The translations under genes and the position numbers were made by a program. Below, in pieces: positions 25,724 through 34,462 of a stretch of 64,000 nt of DNA. Source of the DNA: Actinomycetes bacterium (GTDB lineage Bacteria; Actinomycetota; Acidimicrobiia; Acidimicrobiales; RAAP-2); NCBI GenBank assembly GCA_021801235.1, contig JAJYYG010000160.1:1-64000 (forward strand), written 5' to 3'. Every line of letters begins with the position of its first letter. Within the stretch, counting starts at the first letter, position 1. The notes under the pieces are model-generated. The model was not told the DNA's origin. It did no database searches and was given only the letters and a program-made list of their open reading frames with translations.

Positions 25724-27364
25724 CTACATGGCCTCGGGGGCGGCCACCCCGAGGAGGCCGAGCCCGATGGCCAGGCCGATCCGCGCTCCCTCCACCAGCC
25801 AGAGCCGGGCCTGGGTCAGCGCCGGGTCGACATCTTCCGCCAGGATCGGGCAGTCGTGGTAGAAGCCGTGGAAGAGCCCGGCCAGCCGGCGGACCCAGGT
25901 GGTGATCTTGGTAGGGGCGCGGTCGACGGCCGCCTCGGCCACCACCTCGGGTAGCTCCTCGAGGCAGCGGAGCAGTTCGAGCTCGCGCTCGTGGGTGAGC
26001 AGCGACAGGTCGACCTGTTCCAGCGGGGCACGCGCGATCCCCCGCTCGGCCGCCTTCCTGCCGACACCGCCGATCCGGGCGCTGGCCATCTGGACATAGA
26101 AGACCGGGTTCTCCACCGACTGCTCGCGCACCGTGGCCAGGTCGAACGTGGTGGCCTGGTCGAGAGAGCTCATCAGGCTGAGGATCCGGGTGGCGTCCGG
26201 GCCGATGTCGGCGACCAGCGAGTCGAGCGGGATGGCGTTGCCCGCCCGCTTGCCCATCTTGACGGCCTCGTCGCCGTCGACCAGCGACACCATCTGGCCG
26301 AGCTTGACCTCCAGGCGGCCCTTGGGGACGCCCAGGGCCTCGACACCGGCGAGCAGGCTGGCCACCTGCCCGTGGTGGTCGGCGCCGAAGACGTCGATCA
26401 CCCGGTCGAACCCGCGGATCAGGAACTTGTCCCGGTGGTAGGCGAGGTCCCCGGCCAGGTAGGTGGCGTCGCCGTTGGACTTCCGCAGGACGCGGTCACG
26501 GCTGTCCCCCAGCTCGGTGGCGCGGAACCAGGTGGCCCCATCCTCCTCGAACACCAGGCCCTTCTCCGCCAGGAGGGCGATCGTCTCGTCCACCGCCCCG
26601 CTCTCCTCGATGGACGCCTGGCTGTACCACTCGTCGAAGACGATCCCCACCGAGGCCAACGTGGTACGGATCATCGCCAGAATGCGGTCGGCCGCCCACC
26701 GGCCGGCGGCGGTGACGTCGTCGGGGCCGTCGTAGACACCGGCCAGCTCGGTGACGTACTCCCCCTGGTAGCCGCCCTCGGGGACCGCCTCGCCCCGGTG
26801 CCGGGCGAGGAGCGACTCCCCGAGCCGTCGGATCTGGCCGCCGGTGTCGTTGACGTAGTACTCCCGGGTGACCCGGTAGCCGGCGCGGGCCAGAACCCGG
26901 GCCAGGGCGTCGCCGTAGCTCCCCCACCACCCGTTGCCGACGTGGATGGGGCCGGTGGGGTTGGCCGAGATGAACTCCACCTGGACCCGCTCGCCGTGGC
27001 CGATATCCGGTCGGGCGTAGCCCTCCTCGCCGAGCGCCAGCTCCTCGACGAGCGCGTCGTGGAGCCAGCCGTCGTCGAGGCGGAAGTTGACGAACCCGGG
27101 GCCGGCGATCTCCACCGAGACGGTGTGCGGTGGCGGAGACGCCGTGAGCACCTCGACCAGGGCCTCGGCCAGTGCTCTCGGGTTGGTGCCGGCCCCCTTG
27201 GCCCGGACCAGGCACACGTTGGTGGACCAGTCGCCGTGCTCGCGCCGGGCCGGCCGCTCGAGATGGACGTCCGCGGCCGCCACAGCAACGTCGAGACCCC
27301 GGTCGGTCGCCATCGTGGCGAGGGCGCGGCTGACGGCATCGGCGAGCTGGTCACGGAACGGCAT
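25724..27364 (-). CDS. argS: Arginyl-tRNA synthetase
   Basis: A 546-residue class I synthetase. The N-terminal Add-1 domain recognises the tRNA elbow; ISANPTGPIHVGNGWWGSYG holds the HIGH motif (HVGN), and AVKMGKRAGN is the KMSKS equivalent. The C-terminal DALR anticodon-binding domain begins near VFYVQMASARIGGVGRKA. ATG 27364 gives the normal N-terminus MPFRDQLADAVSRAL. It is the first gene of the minus-strand block and lies divergent from a tRNA-Arg gene. Confidence 0.97.
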   Translation of the reverse strand: MPFRDQLADAVSRALATMATDRGLDVAVAAADVHLERPARREHGDWSTNVCLVRAKGAGTNPRALAEALVEVLTASPPPHTVSVEIAGPGFVNFRLDDGWLHDALVEELALGEEGYARPDIGHGERVQVEFISANPTGPIHVGNGWWGSYGDALARVLARAGYRVTREYYVNDTGGQIRRLGESLLARHRGEAVPEGGYQGEYVTELAGVYDGPDDVTAAGRWAADRILAMIRTTLASVGIVFDEWYSQASIEESGAVDETIALLAEKGLVFEEDGATWFRATELGDSRDRVLRKSNGDATYLAGDLAYHRDKFLIRGFDRVIDVFGADHHGQVASLLAGVEALGVPKGRLEVKLGQMVSLVDGDEAVKMGKRAGNAIPLDSLVADIGPDATRILSLMSSLDQATTFDLATVREQSVENPVFYVQMASARIGGVGRKAAERGIARAPLEQVDLSLLTHERELELLRCLEELPEVVAEAAVDRAPTKITTWVRRLAGLFHGFYHDCPILAEDVDPALTQARLWLVEGARIGLAIGLGLLGVAAPEAM

Positions 27365-27493
27365 GCAGCGCGAGGATACGTCGTCGCGGACGGCGCCCCA
27401 GGCGGCGGGCCACGAGACCGGTCCGGCGCACTAGTCTGGAACCTTCGCAGGGGCGGTCACGCCGATCGGAAGACCCGGCGTCCGTCCACCCAC

Positions 27494-27565
27494 GCCCTCG
27501 TAGCTCAGCGGATAGAGCATTGGCCTCCGAAGCCATGTGCGCAGGTTCAATTCCTGCCGGGGGCA
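27494..27565 (+). tRNA. tRNA-Arg (anticodon CCG)
   Basis: A complete cloverleaf of 72 nt. The acceptor GCCCTCG pairs with CGGGGGC, D-arm GCTC/GAGC, anticodon loop CTCCGAA (CCG at 34-36) on a stem with a weak outer pair, a four-base variable region, T-arm GCAGG-TTCAATT-CCTGC and discriminator A. CCA is not encoded. It reads CGG, a frequent Arg codon in this GC-rich genome. TAGTCT at 27432-27437 is a possible -10. Confidence 0.95.
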
Positions 27566-27768
27566 CCCGACAACCGTCCGGCCATCACGCCGTCATCCCT
27601 GACGAGACCGGTCGGTTCGGACCCGGCGCCGGCGCACCGAGCGGTGGGGGCGCGCATGCCACCTGCCTGTGGTGCTCGTGGACGCTCACCCCCCTGCGCG
27701 ACGGGCACGCCGGACGGGCACCGGTGCCCGTCACCGTTGCATCGCTTGGTCGGTCCGCGGTCCCCGCG

Positions 27769-28422
27769 TCACGACAGCCCGGTGCGGCGCAACGTGAGGT
27801 TGATTCGCCCGGTGATGCCCAGCCCGGGGGGGCCCGTTCCGGCGAGCACCTTGGGGACGCCGTGGTACGCCAGCCTCGACGCCCCGCCGAAGACCACCAG
27901 GTCCCCGGACTCGACCACCACGTCGGTCCACGGCCGGTTCCGGGTGGCCGGGGTGCCGAACCGGAAGGTGCAGGTGTCGCCCACGCTGATCGACACCACC
28001 GGAGCGGGATCACGCTCGTCCCGGTCCACGTGCATGCCCATCCTCGCTCCCGGTCCGTAGTGGTTGATGATCGCTACGTCCGGCCCGTACCGTTCGGCGG
28101 CGTCGGCATCGCCGGTCGCGTCCGCCACCGCCCGGCGGCCCAGCTCGCCGAGCTCGGCGGGGAACGGGGCGACGGGCAGCCTGCCTTCGCGGTCGAGGGT
28201 CCGCCGGTAGCCGTAGGGGAACCACTGCCAGCCGAGGCAGGCCATCCCGACCGACATGGTCCCCCCGGTGGGCATCACCGGCGAGTGCAACCCGCCGGCG
28301 TCGGCGATCCAACGCCGTGCCGACGCGGCCAACTCCGCCTGGGCGAGGGGATCGAGCCAACCGGGGACGACCAACGCCCCGGGTCCGAGGTCGCGCCGGC
28401 CGGGAGGGAAGAGGGCACCCAC
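27769..28422 (-). CDS. AlkB-like Fe(II)/2-oxoglutarate dioxygenase
   Basis: A 217-residue AlkB family protein. The iron triad is H131 and D133 (MHVDRDE) with H187 (AYHGVPK); R206 and following arginines in GRINLTLRR bind 2-oxoglutarate. WQWFPYGYRR matches the nucleotide-recognition lid of AlkB, and VSISVGDTCTFRFG is a family strand. It probably reverses N-alkyl damage in DNA or RNA. Start GTG 28422. It is convergent with the tRNA gene and lies divergent from the aldo/keto reductase across the 24-bp repeat region. Confidence 0.92.
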   Translation of the reverse strand: MGALFPPGRRDLGPGALVVPGWLDPLAQAELAASARRWIADAGGLHSPVMPTGGTMSVGMACLGWQWFPYGYRRTLDREGRLPVAPFPAELGELGRRAVADATGDADAAERYGPDVAIINHYGPGARMGMHVDRDERDPAPVVSISVGDTCTFRFGTPATRNRPWTDVVVESGDLVVFGGASRLAYHGVPKVLAGTGPPGLGITGRINLTLRRTGLS

Positions 28423-28593
28423 GCCTTCAACGTTGCCACAGCGGTCCCCCGCTCTCCCGCGCCGCTGCGCGCGCCGACCCGGTCATCGGCCCGGACCGTC
28501 GGGCGCCGTGGCTGCGGAGCCGGTAGGTTCTCGTCCGACCGCCGATCCGGGTCACGGCACGGCCACCGCCCTCGCTTGCGCACGACCGGCAGG

Positions 28594-28698
28594 CCAGCAC
28601 GGCGGCAGGACGCCAGACCAGCACGGCGGCAGGACGCCAGACCAGCACGGCGGCAGGACGCCAGACCAGCACGGCGGCAGGACGCCAGACCAGCACGG
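28594..28698. repeat. 24-bp tandem repeat, four copies plus partial, upstream of the aldo/keto reductase
   Basis: Identical 24-bp units (starting CCAGCACGGCGGCAGG) run from 28594 to 28689, and a fifth partial unit continues to 28698, where it merges into the GGAGGAG ribosome-binding site. The tract ends 11 bp before ATG 28710. The copies are perfect, implying recent expansion. Confidence 0.97.
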
Positions 28699-28709
28699 AG
28701 GAGCTTCCC

Positions 28710-29645
<936 letters not shown>

Positions 29646-29766
29646 CACCCCCGGCCTGGCGGCCGGCAGGACGGGCAGCAGATCGACGAGTCGGCAAGTC
29701 GTTGTTCGATGTGTGGTTCCCTGCGGGGCACGACAATGGCAGCTGCACGCGAGCAGGCCAAGGGGG

Positions 29767-30294
29767 CTACCGGGACCGCGGCGCCACCGGCTCCTGCTTC
29801 GCCAGCCATCGAAGCCGGGCGGCCCGGGCGTCCCACGAGTACACCACCGCAGTACCGGCCAGGCGGTCGTGCCAGCCCCGCCGTTCGCGCTGGACGAGGA
29901 TGCCGACGAACCCGAGACCGACCGCGACGACGCTGAGCGGGAACACCACCGTCCGCACCACGGCTTGCCGGGTGGTCACCGGCGAGCCGTCCGCGTCGAC
30001 CACCTGAATTCCGAGGATCGCCATGCCCAGGGTCTTGCCGCCGAGGGACCACTGGTACGCGAAGTAGGTGAACTCCCACGCCACCAGGACGCCCAGAGCA
30101 ACCAGCTGGTACTTGTCGAGGGAGAAGGTCCGGCCGGTGGCCAGGGACACCGCGAACGAGAGGCCTGCCAGCCCGAGGAGGTAGAGGCCCCATGAGATCC
30201 CGACGTCGGCCCCGAACGCGACCAGCCGGCTGACCGCCCCGGCGTAATGGCCCTGCCGGCCCTCCGCCACCGCGGCGGGCGGGACGGGCTCCAT
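29767..30294 (-). CDS. RDD family membrane protein
   Basis: A 175-residue integral membrane protein with three or four hydrophobic segments (AFGADVGISWGLYLLGLAGL, YQLVALGVLVAWEFTYFAYQ, VVFPLSVVAVGLGFVGIL). Family marks are the early R and D (SRLVAFGADV), WSLGGKTLGMAILGIQVVDA and QRERRGWHDRLAGTAVVY. RDD proteins are linked to ion transport or membrane organisation, mostly uncharacterised. Its ATG overlaps the stop of the repeat-protein gene (TGATG), so the two are translated together. Confidence 0.9.
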   Translation of the reverse strand: MEPVPPAAVAEGRQGHYAGAVSRLVAFGADVGISWGLYLLGLAGLSFAVSLATGRTFSLDKYQLVALGVLVAWEFTYFAYQWSLGGKTLGMAILGIQVVDADGSPVTTRQAVVRTVVFPLSVVAVGLGFVGILVQRERRGWHDRLAGTAVVYSWDARAARLRWLAKQEPVAPRSR

Positions 30295-30929
30295 CAACGC
30301 CGGATCTCCGGCGACGGTCGGCGGCCTGGCGGGAGCGCGGGCGTCGTGCTGTGCACCAGGGCCGCAGGACCGACAGGGAGCGCGGACGGATCGCGGCGCA
30401 GGACCCGGTTCGTCCAGCGGGCGAAGAAGTCGTCGAGGCCGACCCCCTGCGCTCGCACCACGTCGAGGACCTCGGTGGCGACGCCGGTGGTCGACTTGGC
30501 GATGATCGCCCCCAGCTCCGTCTGCTCGACGAGGGCATCCATGTCGAGCTCCCCCACCAGCCGCTGGACGTCCACCCGCTCCACCAGGGCGTCGACGTCG
30601 ACCCGTTGCACCAGCTTGTCGACGTCCACCCGCTCCACCAGGGCGTCGACGTCGACCCGTTGCACCAGGGCGTCCACATCCACTCGTTGCACCAGGGCGT
30701 CGACGTCGACCCGTTGCACCAGGGCGTCCACATCCACTCGTTGCACCAGGGCGTCGACGTCGACCCGTTGCACCAGTTTGTCGACGTCGACCCGTTTCAC
30801 CAGGGCGTCCACATCCACTCGTTGCACCAGGGCGTCGACGTCGAGTGACGCGACCACCAGCGCGACCACGCGTTCGGCCACCGCCTGGGCCATGCTCTCG
30901 AACCTGCCGGTGATGGGATGAGGGCTCAT
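30294..30929 (-). CDS. Nine-residue (VDVDALVQR) repeat protein coupled to RDD gene
   Basis: A 211-residue protein. Residues 29-136 are twelve head-to-tail units with consensus VDVDALVQR, alternating hydrophobic and acidic positions with Arg at the end; they may form a solenoid or long amphipathic helix. After the repeats comes ELGAIIAKSTTGVATEVLDV and RAQGVGLDDFFARW, conserved in actinobacterial proteins found before or fused to RDD domains. No signal peptide or helix is evident, so it probably lies at the cytoplasmic membrane face with its RDD partner. ATG 30929 follows the frame of the repeats. Function unknown. Confidence 0.8.
   Translation of the reverse strand: MSPHPITGRFESMAQAVAERVVALVVASLDVDALVQRVDVDALVKRVDVDKLVQRVDVDALVQRVDVDALVQRVDVDALVQRVDVDALVQRVDVDALVERVDVDKLVQRVDVDALVERVDVQRLVGELDMDALVEQTELGAIIAKSTTGVATEVLDVVRAQGVGLDDFFARWTNRVLRRDPSALPVGPAALVHSTTPALPPGRRPSPEIRR
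30522..30845 (-). repeat. 27-bp coding repeats (12 units) with 54-bp higher-order period
   Basis: Each 27-bp unit encodes VDVDALVQR or a close variant. In the centre, two DNA versions of the same peptide alternate (GTCGACGTCGACCCGTTGCA and GTCCACATCCACTCGTTGCA), giving a 54-bp period. That pattern points to duplication of unit pairs. Confidence 0.9.
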
Positions 30930-31299
30930 CGCGGTCCGGTCCCGACCAGCACTCCGGCAGGCGTGCCGCTCGCACCGTCCGCAATGGTCCACCGCCACGA
31001 ACAGGGTGGTCCACCGCCACGCAAGAATGTGCAGCGCTGCACCCGCACACCTGGGCAAGGGCCGTGCCAGGCACCTGTCCCCGGCAGCTCCGCCTTCTCC
31101 TCCCGGCTTCTCCGCGCCCGGACAGGGGTCGCGGGAGTCGGACGCCCGGGAGGCGTGGTCATCCCCACCGCGACGGCAGTCGTGCGGGGTGCCGACGGAC
31201 CCGCCAGCTGTCGGACGCTCTTCCCCACGGGCTCACGCTACTGCCGAAGGTGAGCCATCGCCCGGTCCGGACCTGACCCGCAGACCGGACCGGACGCGG
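30930..31299. other. Leader region of the repeat-RDD operon with a 15-bp direct repeat
   Basis: No gene seen. TGGTCCACCGCCACG occurs at 30985-30999 and again at 31007-31021, exactly 22 bp apart, 56-92 bp upstream of ATG 30929. A small palindrome GCAGCGCTGC follows. This could be an operator or a two-copy tandem repeat. Confidence 0.4.
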
Positions 31300-31761
31300 T
31301 CACCCGGCCTTCCGGGCGGCGAGCACCTCGAGTGCCCGGTCCGCATGCACGTTCATGCGGACCTCGCTCTGGATGACGCCGAGCACCGTCCGATCGCTGT
31401 CGATCACGAACGTCGCCCTCTTGGTGGGAGACAGGACGGTGATCTTGCGGCGGACCCCGTACCGGGTCGCCACCGCGCCGTCAGGGTCCGACAGCAACGG
31501 GTAGTCGAAGGAGTGCTTGTCGGAGAACCGCTTCTGCTTCTCCACCGCATCGGCGCTGATCCCGACCCGCTGCGCCCCGACCGCGTCGAACTCGGCCTTC
31601 ATGTCGCGGAAGTGGCAGCTCTCGGCAGTGCAGCCGGGTGTCATCGCCGCGGGGTAGAAGAACAGCACCACGGGCCCGGCGACCACCAGGTCGCTCAGGC
31701 GCCTCATCGTCCCGTCCTCGTCCGGCAGCTCGAAGTCCGGTGCTACATCGCCAACTCGCAT
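31300..31761 (-). CDS. Peroxiredoxin (BCP/PrxQ type)
   Basis: A 153-residue thioredoxin-fold peroxidase. The active site FFYPAAMTPGCTAESCHFRD has the peroxidatic C44 and a resolving C49, five residues on, as in PrxQ/BCP. It reduces hydroperoxides with electrons from thioredoxin. ATG 31761 gives MRVGDVAPDFELPDEDG, the normal start. A second BCP-type gene is at 46269. It is divergent from the ABC exporter. Confidence 0.93.
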   Translation of the reverse strand: MRVGDVAPDFELPDEDGTMRRLSDLVVAGPVVLFFYPAAMTPGCTAESCHFRDMKAEFDAVGAQRVGISADAVEKQKRFSDKHSFDYPLLSDPDGAVATRYGVRRKITVLSPTKRATFVIDSDRTVLGVIQSEVRMNVHADRALEVLAARKAG

Positions 31762-31941
31762 GCCGCGAGGGTAGCGCCGCACCGCTCCCGCGTGCGGGTT
31801 CCGACGGTGGGGATGCTGCGCTAGCATCGATTTAGCACTAATCAACAGGGGCGGTTGTCCCGGTCCCTCTTCGCCAGGGAGCTCCGGGGCCCCTCGGGTC
31901 GGCCCCGGGAACCCGGCGGGTCGGGCGACCAGGTGGGCTTC

Positions 31942-31958
31942 CCGCCTACGGTAGGCGG
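31942..31958. promoter_or_regulatory. Perfect dyad CCGCCTA-CGG-TAGGCGG upstream of ABC exporter
   Basis: A 7-bp perfect inverted repeat with a 3-bp centre, 88 bp before the ATPase start, in the divergent region with the peroxiredoxin. It has the size of a TetR- or MarR-type operator half-pair, but no regulator gene adjoins. An unusually AT-rich stretch at 31821-31846 nearby is the likely promoter zone. Confidence 0.35.
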
Positions 31959-32046
31959 AGCGTGAGCTGCCGCACCGGGCCCGATGCACCGGTCGGAACC
32001 GGTCGGCACGGCTTCCGGTCGACCCACCCAGACAGGAACGACGAGC

Positions 32047-33060
32047 ATGCCATCCGCCATCGAAGCCGAGGACCTCCACAAGACGTTCACCGGGAAGCAG
32101 ACCGTCCGTGCGCTCGCCGGGGTCTCCTTCGCGGTCGACGAGGGCACGGTCTTCGGCCTCCTCGGGCCCAACGGGTCGGGCAAGACCACCGCGGTCCGGG
32201 TGCTCACGACCATCCTGCGACCCGACCAGGGGAGCGCCCGGGTGCAGGGGCACGACGTGGTGCGACAAGCCGGCCTGGTGCGCACGCTCATCGGCCTGGC
32301 CGGACAGTACGCCGCCGTCGACGAGAACCTCACCGGCCGGGAGAACCTGGTGATGGTCGGCCGCCTCAACCACCTGCCGGGCTCCTCCGTCGCCCAGCGG
32401 GCTCGGGAGCTCCTCGTCCAGTTCGACCTGGCCGACGCCGGGGACCGGGTGCTGAAGACCTACTCGGGAGGCATGCGCCGCCGCCTCGACCTCGCCGCCG
32501 CGCTGGTGGCGCGTCCGACGGTCCTGTTCCTCGACGAGCCGACGACCGGGCTCGACCCCCAGAGCCGCAACGACCTGTGGGCGGTGATCGAGAGCCTGGT
32601 CGAGGGAGGGACCACCGTGCTGCTGACCACCCAGTACCTCGAGGAGGCGGACCGGCTCGCCGGTCAGCTCGCCGTCATCGACCACGGCCGGGTCATCGCC
32701 GAGGGGACGCCGGCCCAGCTGAAGGCCGAGCTCGGGGCCACCGTCCTGGAGGTCGGTCTCGAGGACTCCGACGACGCGGCACGGACCCGCCCGGTGCTCG
32801 ACGCCCTGGGGCCCCACACCGCCAACCAGAACGGCAACGTCGTCGAGGTCACCGTGGAGCAGGGGGCGGAAGCCGCCATGGGGGCCCTCCGGTCGCTCGA
32901 CCAGCTGGGCATCACACCGGCCAGCTTCACGCTGCGCGAGCCCAGCCTCGACGACGTCTTTCTGGCGTTGACCGGACGCCGGACCGAGGAGGAGCCCCAG
33001 GACGGAAGCCCCTCGAGACGCCCCGGCGCCCCGGCGCCGACCCAGGGAGGAACCCGATGA
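32047..33060 (+). CDS. ABC transporter ATP-binding protein (DrrA family)
   Basis: A 337-residue exporter ATPase. Walker A GLLGPNGSGKTTAVRVL, signature YSGGMRRRLDLAAAL, Walker B TVLFLDEPTTGLDPQSR and the switch region TTQYLEEADRLAG are intact. The C-terminal extension ends with REPSLDDVFLALTG as in daunorubicin-resistance DrrA. ATG 32047 is preceded by AGGAAC. It overlaps the permease by ATGA. A second such ATPase tail opens this window. Presumably drug or lipid efflux. Confidence 0.93.
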   Translation: MPSAIEAEDLHKTFTGKQTVRALAGVSFAVDEGTVFGLLGPNGSGKTTAVRVLTTILRPDQGSARVQGHDVVRQAGLVRTLIGLAGQYAAVDENLTGRENLVMVGRLNHLPGSSVAQRARELLVQFDLADAGDRVLKTYSGGMRRRLDLAAALVARPTVLFLDEPTTGLDPQSRNDLWAVIESLVEGGTTVLLTTQYLEEADRLAGQLAVIDHGRVIAEGTPAQLKAELGATVLEVGLEDSDDAARTRPVLDALGPHTANQNGNVVEVTVEQGAEAAMGALRSLDQLGITPASFTLREPSLDDVFLALTGRRTEEEPQDGSPSRRPGAPAPTQGGTR

Positions 33061-33887
33061 CCGCCACCGCAGCCGCCGTCCCGACCCTCTCCGGTGCCCC
33101 GCACTCCACGGGCGTCGCCAGTCGCGTCCGCTGGGCGCTCTCCGACACCTGGACCGTCACCAAGCGGAACATCATCGGCTACACCCGGATCCCCGAGTCC
33201 CTTTTCTTCTCCACCGTCCAGCCGGTCATGTTCGTCCTGCTGTTCCGCTACGTCTTCGGCGGAGCGATCATGGCCCCCGGGGGCATCCCCTACGTCGACT
33301 ACCTGATGCCGGGGATCTTCGTCCAGACCGTCGCCTTCGGCTCGGTGAGCACCAGCATCGGCCTGGCCGAGGACCTCCAGAAGGGACTGATCGAACGGTT
33401 CCGCGCCCTGCCCATGGCCCGCTCGGCGGTCCTCGCCGGGCGGACCACCGCCGACCTCTGCCGGAACATCATGGTCGTGATCGTGATGACCGGGGTCGGT
33501 TTCCTCGTCGGGTTCCGACCGAGCACCGGGGTCGCCGCCTACCTCGCCGGGGTGCTGCTGATCCTCCTCTTCGCCTACGCGCTGTCGTGGGGGTTCGCCG
33601 TCATCGGGCTGTCGGCACCCAACAGCGAGACGGCCCAGGTCATGTCGTTCCCCCTGCTCTTCCCCCTCACGTTCGCGTCGTCGGCCTTCGTCCCGGTCCA
33701 CTCCATGCCGAGCTGGCTCCAGGGCTTCGCCACCTACCAGCCGGTGAGCGTGACGGTGAGCGCCTGTCGCGCCCTGATGATCGGGGGACCCACCGCGAGC
33801 TGGGTCGCCCAGTCGGCGGCGTGGTCGATCGGACTGCTCCTCGTGCTCACTCCGCTCGCCGTGTGGCGGTACCGCAACCGCACCTGA
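33057..33887 (+). CDS. ABC-2 type permease (DrrB family)
   Basis: A 276-residue membrane protein with six helices. Landmarks are PESLFFSTVQPVMFVLLFRYVFGGAI, PGIFVQTVAFGSVSTSIGLA, EDLQKGLIERFRALPMAR (the coupling segment) and the late FASSAFVPVHSMPSWLQGFA typical of DrrB. It forms the pore with the preceding ATPase; the ATGA overlap couples them. Confidence 0.93.
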   Translation: MTATAAAVPTLSGAPHSTGVASRVRWALSDTWTVTKRNIIGYTRIPESLFFSTVQPVMFVLLFRYVFGGAIMAPGGIPYVDYLMPGIFVQTVAFGSVSTSIGLAEDLQKGLIERFRALPMARSAVLAGRTTADLCRNIMVVIVMTGVGFLVGFRPSTGVAAYLAGVLLILLFAYALSWGFAVIGLSAPNSETAQVMSFPLLFPLTFASSAFVPVHSMPSWLQGFATYQPVSVTVSACRALMIGGPTASWVAQSAAWSIGLLLVLTPLAVWRYRNRT

Positions 33888-33904
33888 GCGACCCTCACGC
33901 CTGA

Positions 33905-33925
33905 GCGGCCCCCGCCGGCGGCCGC
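33905..33925. terminator. GC-rich hairpin between convergent genes
   Basis: GCGGCC and GGCCGC form a six-pair stem around a nine-base loop between the ABC permease stop and the convergent gene at 33941. No T-run follows, so it may only assist Rho-dependent termination. Confidence 0.3.
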
Positions 33926-33940
33926 ACGACGAGGCGAATG

Positions 33941-34309
33941 CTACGCGGGGGCGGCGCCGACCGCCCGGTTGACGGCGGTGGCCGTGGCCGCCGGGTCGTC
34001 CACCTCCACCACCAGGCGCGCGTACGCCTCGTCGTGGAGGTCGATGATGACCGACCGCTCGGGATGGTGGACGTCCCAGAAGACCCAGTCGCCCTCCTGG
34101 CGGAAGGTACCGGCGGTCAGATGGCTGCCGACCCGGGCGCCGGCCAGCTTGAGCCCCTCGCGCGCCGACGTCCTCACCAGGTCGGGGTCGACCCTGGCTC
34201 CGGACACGTGCGCCAGCGGGATGGCCAGCCGGCTGTGGAGGGACCAGACCCGGTCCATCCCCTTCATCTCGACGGAGAGCTCCTCCGCACCCACTTCGAC
34301 GGTCGCCAT
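33941..34309 (-). CDS. PH-like domain hypothetical protein
   Basis: A 122-residue soluble protein. [21 protein letters not shown] with [12 protein letters not shown] is the start of a small bacterial PH-like family common in actinobacteria; it continues as [20 protein letters not shown] and [24 protein letters not shown] 34309 matches the family start. Function unknown. Divergent from acnA with 153 bp between. Confidence 0.75.
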   Translation of the reverse strand: MATVEVGAEELSVEMKGMDRVWSLHSRLAIPLAHVSGARVDPDLVRTSAREGLKLAGARVGSHLTAGTFRQEGDWVFWDVHHPERSVIIDLHDEAYARLVVEVDDPAATATAVNRAVGAAPA

Positions 34310-34462
34310 CCGCACACTCTCCCACCGTGGCGCCGCTGTGCCAAGGGCCCCGGCCGCCCACCCCACCCGTCTCCGCCCCGGCGCCCGTCTCCGCCCCGGG
34401 CCGGGCCGCCTGCTCCGGGTCGCCGTCTAGCGGCCACCGGTCCGGGGGGCCACAATGGGGGG

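Noticed and set aside
25991-28060. 689-codon open frame on the plus strand across argS and the tRNA
   Set aside because: It is antisense to argS and runs through the tRNA gene; the composition is not protein-like.
28594-28698. CRISPR array
   Set aside because: Units are direct head-to-tail copies with no unique spacers and no cas genes nearby; the same holds for the other repeats.
31984-32046. Upstream start for the ABC ATPase
   Set aside because: The added residues (MHRSEPVGTASG) are not family-like; ATG 32047 has a ribosome-binding site and the normal start.
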